Under the pieces are notes generated by a model that worked only from the letters and a program-made list of their open reading frames with translations, ran no database searches and had not been told where the DNA came from. Position numbers and translations under genes: made by a program. Of a stretch of 64,000 nt of DNA, positions 52,868-61,135 are shown in pieces (the stretch's first letter is position 1; each line of letters opens with the position of its first letter). This DNA comes from JAICMB01 sp035295125 (GTDB lineage: Bacteria > Acidobacteriota > Terriglobia > Bryobacterales > Bryobacteraceae). The stretch spans positions 171,563 through 235,562 of the forward strand of contig DATGJP010000120.1 of the NCBI GenBank assembly GCA_035295125.1. Direction: 5' to 3'.

Positions 52868-53671
52868 ATGAGACCAAGAAGGGAACGTAGATCGACTCTT
52901 GCGAGCCTGATCGCAATCGCACCTGTACTCGTGCTTTTGGTGCTGGCAGCGGGATGTAAGAAGAAAGCGCCGCCTCCGCCGCCGCCACCGCCTCCACCCG
53001 CAAACGAAACGAGGCCAACCACTGTTGGGAAGCCCGTCATTAACAGCTTCAGCGCTGAACCCACGACGGTGCAGCGAGGCCAGGGGTCGACATTGCGATG
53101 GTCTATCAGCAACTCGACCGACATGAACATCGACCAGGGAATCGGCCCGGTGCAGAGCCAGGGGTCCCGGCAGGTCTTCCCGACCAACACAACTACTTAT
53201 ACCCTGGTGGCGAACGGGCCTGGCGGTTCAGACACGCGAAGTGTAACGGTTGAGGTAGCGTCTGCGCCTCCGCCTCCTCCGCCGCCGCCCACGGCACCGA
53301 CGGTTACGGGAACCGAGATGCTGTCCCGAGAGGGCCAGGATGCGTTTTTCGATTACGACAAGAGCGATATCCGGCCTGACGCGCGCGATGCTTTGACCCA
53401 TGACGCGGACTTGCTGAAACGCATTTTCCAGCAGGAACCGAACATGACCATCATGGTCGAGGGTCACTGCGACGAGCGCGGTTCGGCGGAATATAACCTC
53501 GCACTCGGCGATCGGCGTGCTACGGCAGCCAAGGACTTCCTCGTCCAATTGGGTGTCCCGGCCGAAAAACTGCGGACGATCAGTTATGGCAAGGAACGGC
53601 CGCAGTGTACGGACGCGTCGGAAGAGTGCTATCAAAAGAACAGGCGCGCACATCTCGGGGTCGCTCAGTAA
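52868..53671 (+). CDS. pal: Peptidoglycan-associated lipoprotein with extra Ig-like domain
   Basis: A 267-residue lipoprotein. The lipobox is LAAGC with Cys30, followed by KKKA and a run of about ten prolines. Residues about 50-135 form an added beta domain (FSAEPTTVQRGQGSTLRWSI, TTYTLVANGPGGSDTRSVTV) not found in classical Pal. A second proline run leads to the OmpA C-terminal domain with MVEGHCDERGSAEYNLALG, which binds peptidoglycan. AGGAGAG precedes the ATG; a longer frame starts inside tolB. Confidence 0.92.
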   Translation: MRPRRERRSTLASLIAIAPVLVLLVLAAGCKKKAPPPPPPPPPPANETRPTTVGKPVINSFSAEPTTVQRGQGSTLRWSISNSTDMNIDQGIGPVQSQGSRQVFPTNTTTYTLVANGPGGSDTRSVTVEVASAPPPPPPPPTAPTVTGTEMLSREGQDAFFDYDKSDIRPDARDALTHDADLLKRIFQQEPNMTIMVEGHCDERGSAEYNLALGDRRATAAKDFLVQLGVPAEKLRTISYGKERPQCTDASEECYQKNRRAHLGVAQ

Positions 53672-53707
53672 GAGCGCGCCAGGGGGCGACGTATTTGCAG
53701 GAGACCG

Positions 53708-53732
53708 GACGGGCCGTTACGTGCGGCCCGTC
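53708..53732 (+). terminator. Hairpin between pal and cpoB
   Basis: GACGGGCCG-TTACGTG-CGGCCCGTC is a perfect 9-bp stem in the 77-bp gap, followed by TCTTCG rather than a T-run. It may attenuate cpoB transcription or stabilise the upstream mRNA end. Confidence 0.5.
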
Positions 53733-53748
53733 TTCGAAGGAGCCATCC

Positions 53749-54684
53749 ATGAAGTGGATTCGAATTAGTTGTGTGTTTCTGGCCGGCATGCCGTTTTCGT
53801 TCGGCGCCAGCCGGGAAATTGTTGAACTCCAACGCGATGTGGCGAGTCTGCAGGAGCAGGTTCGCCAGATTCAGAAGACCCTCGACGAGAAACTGGCGGC
53901 CATGCAGACGTTGGTCCAGCAATCGCTCGATGCGTCGAATCGGGTAAATTCGTCACTCGCGGTGATGCAGAATAGTGTGACCGAATCGGTGAGGAGCACG
54001 CGCGAAGGTGTTAGCGCCCCCCTGGTGTCGGTAGGGAATAAGCTCGACCAGATGGGTGAGGATTTTCGCAATCTGCGAGAGACCGTCGCCGATATGAATG
54101 CACATCTCGGGAAGCTGGATCAGAAGGTAACGGATCTTCAAAACACCGTCTCGATCATGCGTACGCCGCCTCCAGGGGCTCCCGCCCAGAGTGGAACCGA
54201 CAGCGGTTCGCCTGCCACGGGTACCATTCCCGCCTCGACTGCGCCGGCGGGGCCGCCTCCCGGTATGACCTCTGGGACGCTCTATACCAATGCCACGAAG
54301 GACAAGCAGGCCGGCAACTGGGATCTCGCGCTGCAGGAATATGGCGACTATGTGAGATGGTATGCCGACACTACGTTAGCGCCCAACGCACAGTATTACG
54401 TCGGCGAGATTTACTTTACGCAGAAGAAGGACTATGATAACGCGCTGCAAGCATTCGATAACGTTCTCGAGCACTGGTCCGAGAGCAACAAGACACCTGA
54501 CGCCCACTATATGAAGGGTAAGACGTTAGTAGCCTTGGGAAAGCGCGATGCCGCGGCTAAGGAGTTTCGCGAAGTGCTGAACAAGTACCCGAACACTGAA
54601 GTAGCGCCGAAGTGCAAAGCGGAGCTGAGCAAACTCGGCTTGTCCACCCGAACCGGAGCGGCTAACCGCCGCTCCAAACGTTAG
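53749..54684 (+). CDS. cpoB: Cell division coordinator CpoB/YbgF-like protein
   Basis: A 311-residue periplasmic protein: signal (ISCVFLAGMPFSFGA), a coiled coil (REIVELQRDVASLQEQVRQI and heptads to about residue 120), a Pro/Ser/Thr-rich linker, then tetratricopeptide repeats (LYTNATKDKQAGNWDLALQE, AQYYVGEIYFTQKKDYDNAL, AHYMKGKTLVALGKRDAAAK). CpoB couples Tol action to cell-wall synthesis at the septum. GAAGGAG lies eight bases before the ATG. Last gene of the tol operon. Confidence 0.92.
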   Translation: MKWIRISCVFLAGMPFSFGASREIVELQRDVASLQEQVRQIQKTLDEKLAAMQTLVQQSLDASNRVNSSLAVMQNSVTESVRSTREGVSAPLVSVGNKLDQMGEDFRNLRETVADMNAHLGKLDQKVTDLQNTVSIMRTPPPGAPAQSGTDSGSPATGTIPASTAPAGPPPGMTSGTLYTNATKDKQAGNWDLALQEYGDYVRWYADTTLAPNAQYYVGEIYFTQKKDYDNALQAFDNVLEHWSESNKTPDAHYMKGKTLVALGKRDAAAKEFREVLNKYPNTEVAPKCKAELSKLGLSTRTGAANRRSKR

Positions 54685-54764
54685 ATGAATAAAGTCTAAT
54701 ATCCCGCCCCCTAGATATTTCCCACCGTCGTCCTACACTATTAAACAAGCCCCCGAGAATTGCG

Positions 54765-55481
54765 ATGTCAGAACCCACCACTGTGGATGCCCGAAATCCA
54801 CGCCTACCCGGCAGTTACCAAGAACTCGCGAAGATCATTGAACTTCCACTGATTGGTTCCGAACTCTCCGAGGAACAGGTGGCGCAGGGCTGCGAAACGG
54901 CGCGGCAATATGGCATGGCGAGTGTCATTGTTCGTCCGTCGGATGTTGATCTTGCGGAGCGGTGGACACGGTCGGCGTTCGTCCTGGGAGCTGTAATCGA
55001 TTGGCCGCATGGGTTTTCGACGACCGCTGTGAAGCAGTATGCCGCGCGCGACGCTTTACGCCGGGGCGCGAAAGAAATTACGGTCGCCATCAATACCGGC
55101 AAGCTCGTTTCACGGCAGTTTCAGTACGTGGAAATGGAGCTGATTCAGATCGCGGAAGCCTGCCACGAGATCGGCGCGTTTCTCACCGTTAGCTTGGAGA
55201 GCGGGTATCTGACCGACGAACACAAGATTGTGGCCTGCCGTATCGCCAAGCGCGTCTCGTCAGACTTCATCGCCACACCCGAGCCGTCGGACGTCGCCCT
55301 GCTTCGCGAGCATGGAAAAGGACGCATTCAGATAAAGTTGCGAGGAGCCGGGACTCTGGAGGCGGCCTTGAACGCCTTCGACGCCGGATGCAGCCGGATT
55401 GAGACCGCGCGCGGGGCCGAGATACTCGACGCCTGGAAGGTGCGGTTGGCGGCGGAGGCCGAGGCGCATGCACAGAAATAA
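54765..55481 (+). CDS. DeoC-like (deoxyribose-phosphate aldolase fold) protein lacking Schiff-base lysine
   Basis: A 238-residue protein that aligns by eye with DeoC over its whole length. AACHEIGAFL-type and SLESGYLTDEHKIVACRIAK stretches match the barrel helices. The Schiff-base lysine site, K-T-S-T-G in active enzymes, reads FIATPEP with Ala160. The catalytic Asp of E-V-D-V-V-I-N is replaced in EITVAIN (Thr106). The second lysine, before the phosphate loop, is kept (IKLRGAG, Lys181). It therefore should not act as a normal class I aldolase. It may have another role, or be a different branch of the superfamily. Confidence 0.75.
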   Translation: MSEPTTVDARNPRLPGSYQELAKIIELPLIGSELSEEQVAQGCETARQYGMASVIVRPSDVDLAERWTRSAFVLGAVIDWPHGFSTTAVKQYAARDALRRGAKEITVAINTGKLVSRQFQYVEMELIQIAEACHEIGAFLTVSLESGYLTDEHKIVACRIAKRVSSDFIATPEPSDVALLREHGKGRIQIKLRGAGTLEAALNAFDAGCSRIETARGAEILDAWKVRLAAEAEAHAQK

Positions 55482-55512
55482 ACCTGCTTTAGGTGAGAGG
55501 CACTTTCATACT

Positions 55513-58194
55513 GTGAAGCAATCATTTTGCGGCGGGCTGATCTTATTTGCGGTTGCTGTTAGCGGTTGGGGGCAGGGTTTGGGTCCGTACACGATTCAAC
55601 CGTTCGCCGGCGTTCCTCATGCGATGGGAGACGGCGCGGCGGCGACTTCCGCGATCCTGTGGGCGCCGTTTGGGGTCACAACGGACGGCGCCGGCAACCT
55701 GCTGATCACCGACACGTCCGACAATTCCTTGCGGCGGGTTTCTGGGTCCGGCATCATCACCACGGTTTCCAGCCAACTCAAGTTTCCCTGGCGGGCGGCG
55801 GTGAGTTCGACTGGCGATATCTATGTGGCCGATACCGACGATAACCGCATTCTGAAGATCTCCGGCACCAACGTGACGACTTTTGCGGGAACGGGCGTGC
55901 AGGGCAACGACGGTGACGGCGGTCTCGCGAACGCTGCGACAATCAACGCTCCGCATGACGTCGCGGTCAGCAGCTCCGGGACTGTCTATATTCTCGATTC
56001 CGGCAATAACCGCATTCGTAAGGTGACCCCTGACGGCAAAATCGCAGCTTTCGCCGGAACGGGAGCGTTTGGCCATCGCGGGGATGGTGATGCGGCAATT
56101 AACGCGTGGTTCTCATTCCCGGAAGCAATTGCGCTCGACCGCAGCGGTGATCTGTTCATTGCCGACACCTACAACCAGCGTATCCGCGTAGTCACTCCGG
56201 ATGGCTTTATTAACACGGTCGCCGGTTTGGGTCTGGCTGGTTTCACGGGCGACAACATTGCGGCATCGCAGACGGCGCTCAACTATCCCGCCGGGATTGC
56301 AGTCGATGCCGGCGGAACGTTGTATATCGCCGATTCGGGCAATCACGAGATCAGAAAGGTATCGAATCCGCTGTCTCCGGCGGCGTTGATTACCGCGGTC
56401 GCTGGGACCGGTGCGCCGGGGTTTTCCGGCGATGGCGGAAGTGCCGTTGCCGCTACGCTGTACGATCCCATGGGAGTGAGCGTTGACAGCCTGGGCGATG
56501 TTTTGATCGCGGACAGCGGCAATAATCGTATCCGCAGCGTCTCGCCTCAAGGTACGATCACAACGGTTGCCGGATCGGATCGCGGGAGCGGCGATGGCGG
56601 CCCCGCGGTGAGCGCCCGCCTGTTTGAACCAAGCGGCATCGTCGTTGACGGCACCGGAACCGTGTATGTTGCGGATTCGAATAACAACCGCATCCGGCGT
56701 ATTACACCGGATGGGACGATCAGCACATTTCTTTCTGGCTTGAGCAATCCCAATGGGCTGGCGCTCGACAAGAGCGGCGCGCTGTATGTCGCGGACACGA
56801 ACCACAGCGTGATCTGGAAGGTCGCCGGTGGATCGGTTGCGGCGGTAGTTGGCGACCCGACCCATGCCGGAAACGCCGGCGATGAGGGACCCGCGTCAGG
56901 CGCGCAGTTGTTGCATCCCACCGCGGTGGCGTTCGATTCGTTCGGGAATATGTTCATCGCGGATTCGGGAAATAACCGGGTTCGCGTGGTGGGCTCAAAC
57001 GGGAACATTCACAATTATGCCGGCGAGCCGAAACAGGGGCTGCCTGGTTTTGCAGGCGATGGCGGACCGGCGACTTCGGCTCTGCTCTCTTATCCACGAG
57101 GTCTGGCGGTGGATTCGCAGGGCAACTTGTATATTGCCGACTTTTTTAATGACCGCATTCGCAAGGTGCAGGCAGGTTCTCAAATTATCACGACCGTAGC
57201 CGGCACGGGCACGCGCGGCGGGGTTGGCGACGGCGTTCCTGGAACCCAGGCGCAACTGGCGCTGCCTGCCGGCATTGCGTTCGACGTGAAGGGCAATCTG
57301 CTGATTGCCGACACTCTGAACAATCGGATCCGCATATTGTCCGCGAGCGGTGTGCTGAGCACCATCGCGGGCAGCACGGGGCCCGGAGATTCGGGAGACG
57401 GCGGTCCGGCGCTTTCGGCAATGTTGGCGTCTCCACGCGATGTCGTGGCCGACATGTTGGGCAATGTGTATTTCACGGATCAGGACAATAATCGGGTTCG
57501 CAAACTGACGCCGGGACTCGTTACCGTGACGGGAATCGGGAATTCGTTGAGCGGACTGCCAGGCACCGTCGCTCCGGGAGAGCGGGTGAATATCTATGGA
57601 TTCCAGATGGGTCCGTCGGTCGGCGTGTCGCAGGATCCGACGAACGGAATAGCGACAAACCTGGCAGGGACGCAGGTGTTGTTCGACGGAATGCCTGCCC
57701 CTTTGCTGTATGTTTCCGCCAGCCAGATCGATGCGATCGTGCCGTATGAGATCGCCGGGCAGACGCTCACGAATGTGGTGGTTTCGGTCCAAGGAAACAA
57801 CTCGACCGTGTTTCCGGTTCCGGTGAAAGACGCGTCACCCGGCATCCTCACGACCATCTACAACCAGGACGGCAGCATCAATTCACCCACAAATCCCGCG
57901 AATCGCGGCGATACGATTTACTTTTACGCGACGGGTGAGGGGCAGACATCGCCTCCTGGCGTGACGGGGCAGGTGATTGGCGATACCGCGTCTACACCCG
58001 TGCTGCAGGTCACGGTGCAGATTGGGAATCAGCCGGCGAATCTCATTTTTGCCGGTGAGCCTTCGCAGAGTATTGGATTGCTGCAGGTGAACGCCCAGGT
58101 GCCGGACACGGTGACTCCAGGTCCGAACGTGCCGCTGGTGTTGGTGGTGGGGACGTTCGGAGCTCAGCCGGGGGTTACGATCGCGGTTCAATAA
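55513..58194 (+). CDS. Secreted NHL-repeat protein with Solibacter-type C-terminal domain
   Basis: An 893-residue secreted protein. Signal VKQSFCGGLILFAVAVSGWG starts at a GTG; longer frames overlap the DeoC-like gene. From residue about 30 to 680 there are roughly twelve NHL repeats, e.g. SSGTVYILDSGNNRIRKVTP and QGNLYIADFFNDRIRKV, with TVAGTG and GDGGPA linkers. They should form one or two beta-propellers. The last 215 residues match the Solibacter uncharacterised Ig-like C-terminal domain: APGERVNIYGFQMGP, VSASQIDAIVPYEIAGQTL and GLLQVNAQVPDTVTPG. Probably surface-bound; ligand unknown. Confidence 0.88.
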   Translation: MKQSFCGGLILFAVAVSGWGQGLGPYTIQPFAGVPHAMGDGAAATSAILWAPFGVTTDGAGNLLITDTSDNSLRRVSGSGIITTVSSQLKFPWRAAVSSTGDIYVADTDDNRILKISGTNVTTFAGTGVQGNDGDGGLANAATINAPHDVAVSSSGTVYILDSGNNRIRKVTPDGKIAAFAGTGAFGHRGDGDAAINAWFSFPEAIALDRSGDLFIADTYNQRIRVVTPDGFINTVAGLGLAGFTGDNIAASQTALNYPAGIAVDAGGTLYIADSGNHEIRKVSNPLSPAALITAVAGTGAPGFSGDGGSAVAATLYDPMGVSVDSLGDVLIADSGNNRIRSVSPQGTITTVAGSDRGSGDGGPAVSARLFEPSGIVVDGTGTVYVADSNNNRIRRITPDGTISTFLSGLSNPNGLALDKSGALYVADTNHSVIWKVAGGSVAAVVGDPTHAGNAGDEGPASGAQLLHPTAVAFDSFGNMFIADSGNNRVRVVGSNGNIHNYAGEPKQGLPGFAGDGGPATSALLSYPRGLAVDSQGNLYIADFFNDRIRKVQAGSQIITTVAGTGTRGGVGDGVPGTQAQLALPAGIAFDVKGNLLIADTLNNRIRILSASGVLSTIAGSTGPGDSGDGGPALSAMLASPRDVVADMLGNVYFTDQDNNRVRKLTPGLVTVTGIGNSLSGLPGTVAPGERVNIYGFQMGPSVGVSQDPTNGIATNLAGTQVLFDGMPAPLLYVSASQIDAIVPYEIAGQTLTNVVVSVQGNNSTVFPVPVKDASPGILTTIYNQDGSINSPTNPANRGDTIYFYATGEGQTSPPGVTGQVIGDTASTPVLQVTVQIGNQPANLIFAGEPSQSIGLLQVNAQVPDTVTPGPNVPLVLVVGTFGAQPGVTIAVQ

Positions 58195-58204
58195 GCTGGC
58201 GCGG

Positions 58205-58257
58205 GTAGTTTCGCCTGCGCGTTTTTGCTGTGTTTCCAAAACCGCCTGCTTCACGCT
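58205..58257 (+). repeat. Two degenerate REP-like repeats
   Basis: GGTAGTTTCGCCTGCGCG (from 58204) and CCAAAACCGCCTGCTTCACG (from 58237) lie in opposite core orientation within the 93-bp gap between the convergent NHL and amidase genes. The second matches the copy near 22673. Confidence 0.45.
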
Positions 58258-58287
58258 TGCAGACAATCCTCAAACCCCGCTCCTGCT

Positions 58288-59997
58288 CTACATCTTCGGG
58301 TGTTTGAGATGCCAGTCGGTCGCATCCTGATACGCTTTCGCCAGCGCCAGCATCTTCGCCTCTCCGAAGATTTGTCCCACAAACGTCAGGCTTGTAGGAT
58401 TTCCTTTCTCGTTGAAGCCGTGTGGGACCACAACGCAGGGATGGCCGGTCAGGTTGGTCACTGTGGTGTTCGCAGTCGCCACCGGGTTCGGGGTGTAGTC
58501 GCCGTAGTCGAAAGGCACGACGTAAACATCGATGTCCGCCATAACTTTGGCCATCTCAGCCATGAGCAGTCCGCGGATGCGATTGGCGTCGATGTATTCG
58601 GCGGCGGGGAGCAATCGGTAGGAGTTCTGATTGGCGACACGATCCTGGCGAACCAGGTCGGCCGGCTGGACTCGGATCGGATCTTTCAGTGCGGCGTTTG
58701 CCTCGCTCCACATGATTGCGGTCAGGGGCAGGTCGGAGTGCTTCGGGAGCGCGATTTCATGCAGGGTGATGCCAAGTGATCGCAGCTTGTCGAGCGCCGC
58801 GGCGTCGTTGGCGTCGGTTTTGGGTGTCTGGTTGGTGTGGTCGAAGGCGGCTTTCAGGTAGCCGACGCGAAGGCTGCGAATGTCGAGTTGAGCATCCCAG
58901 TTGAAGGGTACATCCTGGACGGTGAGGTCCTTGTGGTCCGGGCCTTGGATGACGGTCAAAACGAGCGCACAATCCTCGACGGCACGGCACATGGGGCCGA
59001 TCTTATCGAGGCTCCAGGCCAGCGTCATAGCGCCATTGCGGCTGACACGTCCATACGTAGGACGGTGTCCAGTGACTCCGCAGATCCCGGAAGGTTCGAC
59101 AATGGAGCCTCCGGTTTCGGTGCCGATTGAGAAGCCGACGAGTCCCGCGGAGGTTGCCGATGCGGGACCGGCAGACGAGCCCTGGGAGCCCATCGAGAGA
59201 TCCCATGGGTTCTTGGTCTGACCGCCGAACCAGATGTCGTCGAGCGCGAGTTCTCCGGTGGTGAGTTTTGCAACGAGTACGGCGCCCGCGGCATCGAGGC
59301 GAGTGACTACATTTGCGTCTTCGTCGATGATGCGGGTTTTAAATGGTGCGGCTCCCCAGGTGGTCGGGTAGCCCTTCACCGCGAGGAGGTCTTTCACGCC
59401 GAAAGGAATGCCGTGCAGCGGACCTTTGTAGTTGCTGGCGGCGATTTGGCGGTCGGCTTCGCGGGCTTGGCGAAGGGCGCGGTCCTTGGTGATGGTTACG
59501 GCGCAGAGGAGCTTCGGGTTGTATCGGTTCAGTCGGTCGAGATACATCTCGGTGAGCTCGGTCGATTTGGCTTGCTTCGTTCGGATTAATTCGGCGAGAT
59601 GCGTGACGGGCCAGAAGGCGACGTCCTCGAGGTTTGCCGGTCGCTGGACCTGCGGCGGTTTACCCGGCTGCGGCGCTCGCCTGGTGCGATCGATTTTCAT
59701 GCCGGGCAGAACGGGGTTGAAGTGCAGCGGCGGCGCGACGGAGTTGGGCAGGTCGACCGCGTGGAGTTTGACGATTTCGGATTCGGGGGCGTTCATGGCC
59801 TTCACCATTCCGTCGAGCTCATGGTCGGTGAACGTGAGACCTGCGACAATGGCCGCGCTGGTCAGCATGTCCTTCGTGATAACCGCGGGCTTCCCGTTTT
59901 GTACTTGCGCCCACAGAACACCCGGGAAAAGTGTCTGCGACAAGCCGAGCCCGGCGAAAAAGGACATGAATCGGCGGCGATCCGCGGTGATGTTCAT
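58288..59997 (-). CDS. Exported amidase-signature family protein
   Basis: A 569-residue amidase. A twin-arginine-like signal (RRRFMSFFAGLGLSQTLFPG) suggests folded export. The Ser-cisSer-Lys triad is complete: Lys in IPFGVKDLLAVKG, the cis-Ser in GSQGSSAGPASA and the nucleophile in GFSIGTETGGSIVEPS. Such enzymes hydrolyse amides to acid and ammonia; specificity is not readable. An extra N-terminal region of about 100 residues precedes the amidase fold. Downstream of it lie two palindromic repeats. Confidence 0.9.
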   Translation of the reverse strand: MNITADRRRFMSFFAGLGLSQTLFPGVLWAQVQNGKPAVITKDMLTSAAIVAGLTFTDHELDGMVKAMNAPESEIVKLHAVDLPNSVAPPLHFNPVLPGMKIDRTRRAPQPGKPPQVQRPANLEDVAFWPVTHLAELIRTKQAKSTELTEMYLDRLNRYNPKLLCAVTITKDRALRQAREADRQIAASNYKGPLHGIPFGVKDLLAVKGYPTTWGAAPFKTRIIDEDANVVTRLDAAGAVLVAKLTTGELALDDIWFGGQTKNPWDLSMGSQGSSAGPASATSAGLVGFSIGTETGGSIVEPSGICGVTGHRPTYGRVSRNGAMTLAWSLDKIGPMCRAVEDCALVLTVIQGPDHKDLTVQDVPFNWDAQLDIRSLRVGYLKAAFDHTNQTPKTDANDAAALDKLRSLGITLHEIALPKHSDLPLTAIMWSEANAALKDPIRVQPADLVRQDRVANQNSYRLLPAAEYIDANRIRGLLMAEMAKVMADIDVYVVPFDYGDYTPNPVATANTTVTNLTGHPCVVVPHGFNEKGNPTSLTFVGQIFGEAKMLALAKAYQDATDWHLKHPKM

Positions 59998-60012
59998 TGG
60001 CGTCTCCTGAAT

Positions 60013-60846
60013 TCACGAGGAAGATAGCACACTGATTTCGCCTTTGCCCCAGGTGGTCTGGCGGCCGACGCCGGTGTGTTGTGCCGCGGTCAGGTAGGGG
60101 AGGAATTCGGTGAGGTCGCCCTCGTATTCGGCGACACCGACAAAGCCGCCGAGTGGGTGACGCTGGCCTGTGCGGGTGCTTCGCCGCGTCGCGTGACGCA
60201 TCTCGATCTCGCAGCGAGTCATTCTGATTTGTGCGGCGCGATCGCCGAAGGCGGCGAAATCGATCTCGAGTGGACCGGAGCCGTAGAGGGCACGAAGCGT
60301 GCTGATGCGATCGCGGATTCGCGCGAGGAGAATGGCGAAATCGGGTTTGGGCGCCAAGCCGTTGGTTGCTTTCAACTCGGTGGGCGTTCGAAAGTGCAGT
60401 TGAAGATGTGAGATGGCGTGCGATGGAGCATCAAGAACAATGCGCGCTTGATCCTGATCTACGCTCGACAGCGCGGCGGCACCTCGCCCGGGGCCGAAAC
60501 CACGATTCGCGACTTCTGTAAATGCGTCGACGAAATCGCTGATGGGTGGTTCCTTAGCCTGAAACAGATTCACTTCGAAATGAAAGTGTTCGGTTGGATG
60601 GATCACCGCTCCGTCCAGATGCGAGGCGCGAAAGACAAATGGACGAGGCCAATCGGCAAGGCCGCTTGGCGACCGGCTGAAAGCCTGTCCCACCCTTGGC
60701 GCGAAGACATCGGCGTAGGCGGCGGGCTTGTCTTTTAGGATCGTGCCCAGTGCTCCTCGTAGTATGTTGCCGGAGTGGCCTGAAGGAAAGTGGATGGCGC
60801 CAATGGCGGTTAGATGGAAACGCAAACGGTAGAACTCAAACTCCAC
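60013..60846 (-). CDS. cas6: Cas6-family RAMP endoribonuclease, orphan
   Basis: A 277-residue RAMP protein. C-terminal LGGFVGVAEYEGDLTEFLPY and QHTGVGRQTTWGKGEISVL match the Cas6 family, the latter being its glycine-rich RNA-binding loop; LADWPRPFVFRASHLDG and LQLHFRTPTELKATNGLAPK are further family blocks. In CRISPR systems Cas6 cuts the repeat hairpin. No array or other cas gene is visible here. The GTG begins 1 bp after the ThiS-like stop. Residues 52-59 (VGQAFSRS) are encoded by a palindromic repeat. A catalytic His cannot be assigned with confidence. Confidence 0.75.
   Translation of the reverse strand: MEFEFYRLRFHLTAIGAIHFPSGHSGNILRGALGTILKDKPAAYADVFAPRVGQAFSRSPSGLADWPRPFVFRASHLDGAVIHPTEHFHFEVNLFQAKEPPISDFVDAFTEVANRGFGPGRGAAALSSVDQDQARIVLDAPSHAISHLQLHFRTPTELKATNGLAPKPDFAILLARIRDRISTLRALYGSGPLEIDFAAFGDRAAQIRMTRCEIEMRHATRRSTRTGQRHPLGGFVGVAEYEGDLTEFLPYLTAAQHTGVGRQTTWGKGEISVLSSS
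60671..60695 (+). repeat. REP-like repeat inside the Cas6-family gene
   Basis: GACCGGC-TGAAA-GCCTGTC forms a 7-bp stem with one mismatch, followed by CCACCC as in the copies at 19818 and 46127. It lies in frame in the Cas6-family gene. Confidence 0.6.
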
Positions 60847-60847
60847 A

Positions 60848-61078
60848 CTACCCACCGCCGACGAATTGCACGATTTCGAGAGTGGCTCTGTCCTCAATGA
60901 TCGTCGCTTCCCAGTCCGGCTTGCGAACGATCGCACGATTCAATTCGACAGCCACTCGCGATGGATCAACATCGAGATGGAGCAGCAGATTTGTCAGTGT
61001 GAGTCCGGCAGGAACCGTGCGATCCCGGCCGTTCACCACAATTTGAATCTGATCTGTTCTGACGTCCGCGTTTGACAC
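60848..61078 (-). CDS. thiS: ThiS/MoaD-like sulfur-carrier protein
   Basis: A 76-residue ubiquitin-fold protein: IQIVVNGRDRTVPAGLTLTN, VAVELNRAIVRKPDWEATII and the C-terminal VQFVGGG, whose Gly-Gly end would be adenylated and thiocarboxylated. ThiS gives sulfur for the thiazole of thiamine. No thiazole synthase (thiG) or ThiF/E1-like gene is linked, and the frame ends GGG. GTG start at 61078 (SNADVRTDQ) adds about ten residues before the usual start. Divergent from nuoA and coupled to the Cas6-like gene. Confidence 0.8.
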   Translation of the reverse strand: MSNADVRTDQIQIVVNGRDRTVPAGLTLTNLLLHLDVDPSRVAVELNRAIVRKPDWEATIIEDRATLEIVQFVGGG

Positions 61079-61135
61079 TGTGTTTCGTACCTCATTATAG
61101 TCAAATTGTAGAGACGAACATTTCAAAGTCGTTCC

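Noticed and set aside
55600..57500. Regular nucleotide periodicity resembling a CRISPR or tandem array
   Set aside because: It is the coding sequence of NHL repeats; the units are protein repeats of variable DNA sequence.
60013..61078. A full CRISPR-Cas locus around the Cas6-like gene
   Set aside because: No direct-repeat array and no other cas gene is found on either side within the window.
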